Position numbers and translations under genes: made by a program. Below are positions 5,526-5,656 of a stretch of 5,656 nt of DNA, piece by piece. The DNA is from Methylophilaceae bacterium (GTDB lineage: Bacteria; Pseudomonadota; Gammaproteobacteria; Burkholderiales; Methylophilaceae): contig CANCPF010000075.1 of NCBI GenBank assembly GCA_947379975.1, forward strand, positions 1 to 5,656, in the 5' to 3' direction. Numbering within the stretch: position 1 is the first letter of the stretch; every line of letters begins with the position of its first letter. The notes under the pieces were generated by a model that worked only from the letters and a program-made list of their open reading frames with translations, was not told the origin of the DNA and made no database searches.

Positions 5526-5656
5526 TCTAATAGCACGTTCATGGCTACTGCTCAGCAAGCTAGGATTTGTAACAATCAACACACAAGGCTGACACTAATG
5601 AAAATAGAACGCAACTTGACTGCAAAGTCATTGTTTTGAAATTCACACCTAAACTC

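Larger units (their letters stand above)
5284..5656. other. Noncoding 3' region with no convincing gene
   Basis: This ~370-bp stretch has no ORF of normal gene size with recognisable protein features. It is A+T-richer by eye than the coding part. It holds a GC-rich hairpin just after the DUF1854 gene, a hairpin at 5461-5478, a 13-bp palindrome over a TTGACA, and a small hairpin at 5612-5633 followed by TTTT. CTAG is unusually frequent (5299, 5309, 5381, 5385, 5401, 5560). A 32-codon ATG frame at 5541-5639 lies downstream of the promoter-like site but has no coding support. No tRNA, CRISPR or insertion-sequence ends were seen. Confidence 0.6.

Noticed and set aside
5589..5594. CTGACA/TGTCAG words in the tail (5504-5509, 5589-5594) as further Pho boxes
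   Set aside because: They are isolated single half-sites without the 11-bp partner that defines the intergenic array.
5541..5639. 32-codon ATG frame in the 3' region (a 13-codon inner start at 5598 has AAGG upstream)
   Set aside because: It is too short, with no recognisable motif or codon evidence and an overlapping hairpin. I mention it only as part of a possible small transcript.

Overview
The window is a compact cyanophycin locus. Cyanophycin is multi-L-arginyl-poly-L-aspartate, an intracellular nitrogen reserve polymer. Protein similarity recalled from memory, the paired cphA'/cphA arrangement and a moderate G+C content (judged by eye) suggest a betaproteobacterium, possibly of the Nitrosomonadales/Methylophilaceae type. 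That assignment is inference, because no rRNA or other marker gene is present.

Layout. Two genes on the minus strand read toward the left edge. The first is a complete cphA' (137-2323), encoding a 728-residue cyanophycin synthetase paralogue with a degenerate, C-terminally truncated Mur-ligase half. After a 63-bp gap come the first 24 codons of cphA (1-73), the presumed canonical cyanophycin synthetase, which runs out of the window. Diverging from them across a ~138-bp intergenic region are two plus-strand genes. One is a 778-residue ABC exporter half-transporter with an unusual N-terminal domain and a zinc ribbon (2462-4798). The other, 2 bp later, is a 160-residue DUF1854-family protein (4801-5283). 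The last ~370 bp (5284-5656) hold no convincing gene, only hairpins, a palindrome and a possible promoter.

How the parts may work together. cphA' and cphA look co-transcribed, as do the transporter and DUF1854 genes. The intergenic region has three 7-bp half-sites at an exact 11-bp period, oriented toward cphA', with a -10-like hexamer 10 bp downstream. This is the geometry of a PhoB-dependent promoter and suggests that cyanophycin synthesis responds to phosphate limitation. I recall the transporter and DUF1854 protein as recurrent neighbours of bacterial cyanophycin genes, but their biochemical role (what is moved, across which membrane, and what DUF1854 does) is to my knowledge unknown. They are the best candidates here for an undescribed part of cyanophycin biology. 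No cyanophycinase (cphB) or isoaspartyl dipeptidase gene is in the window.
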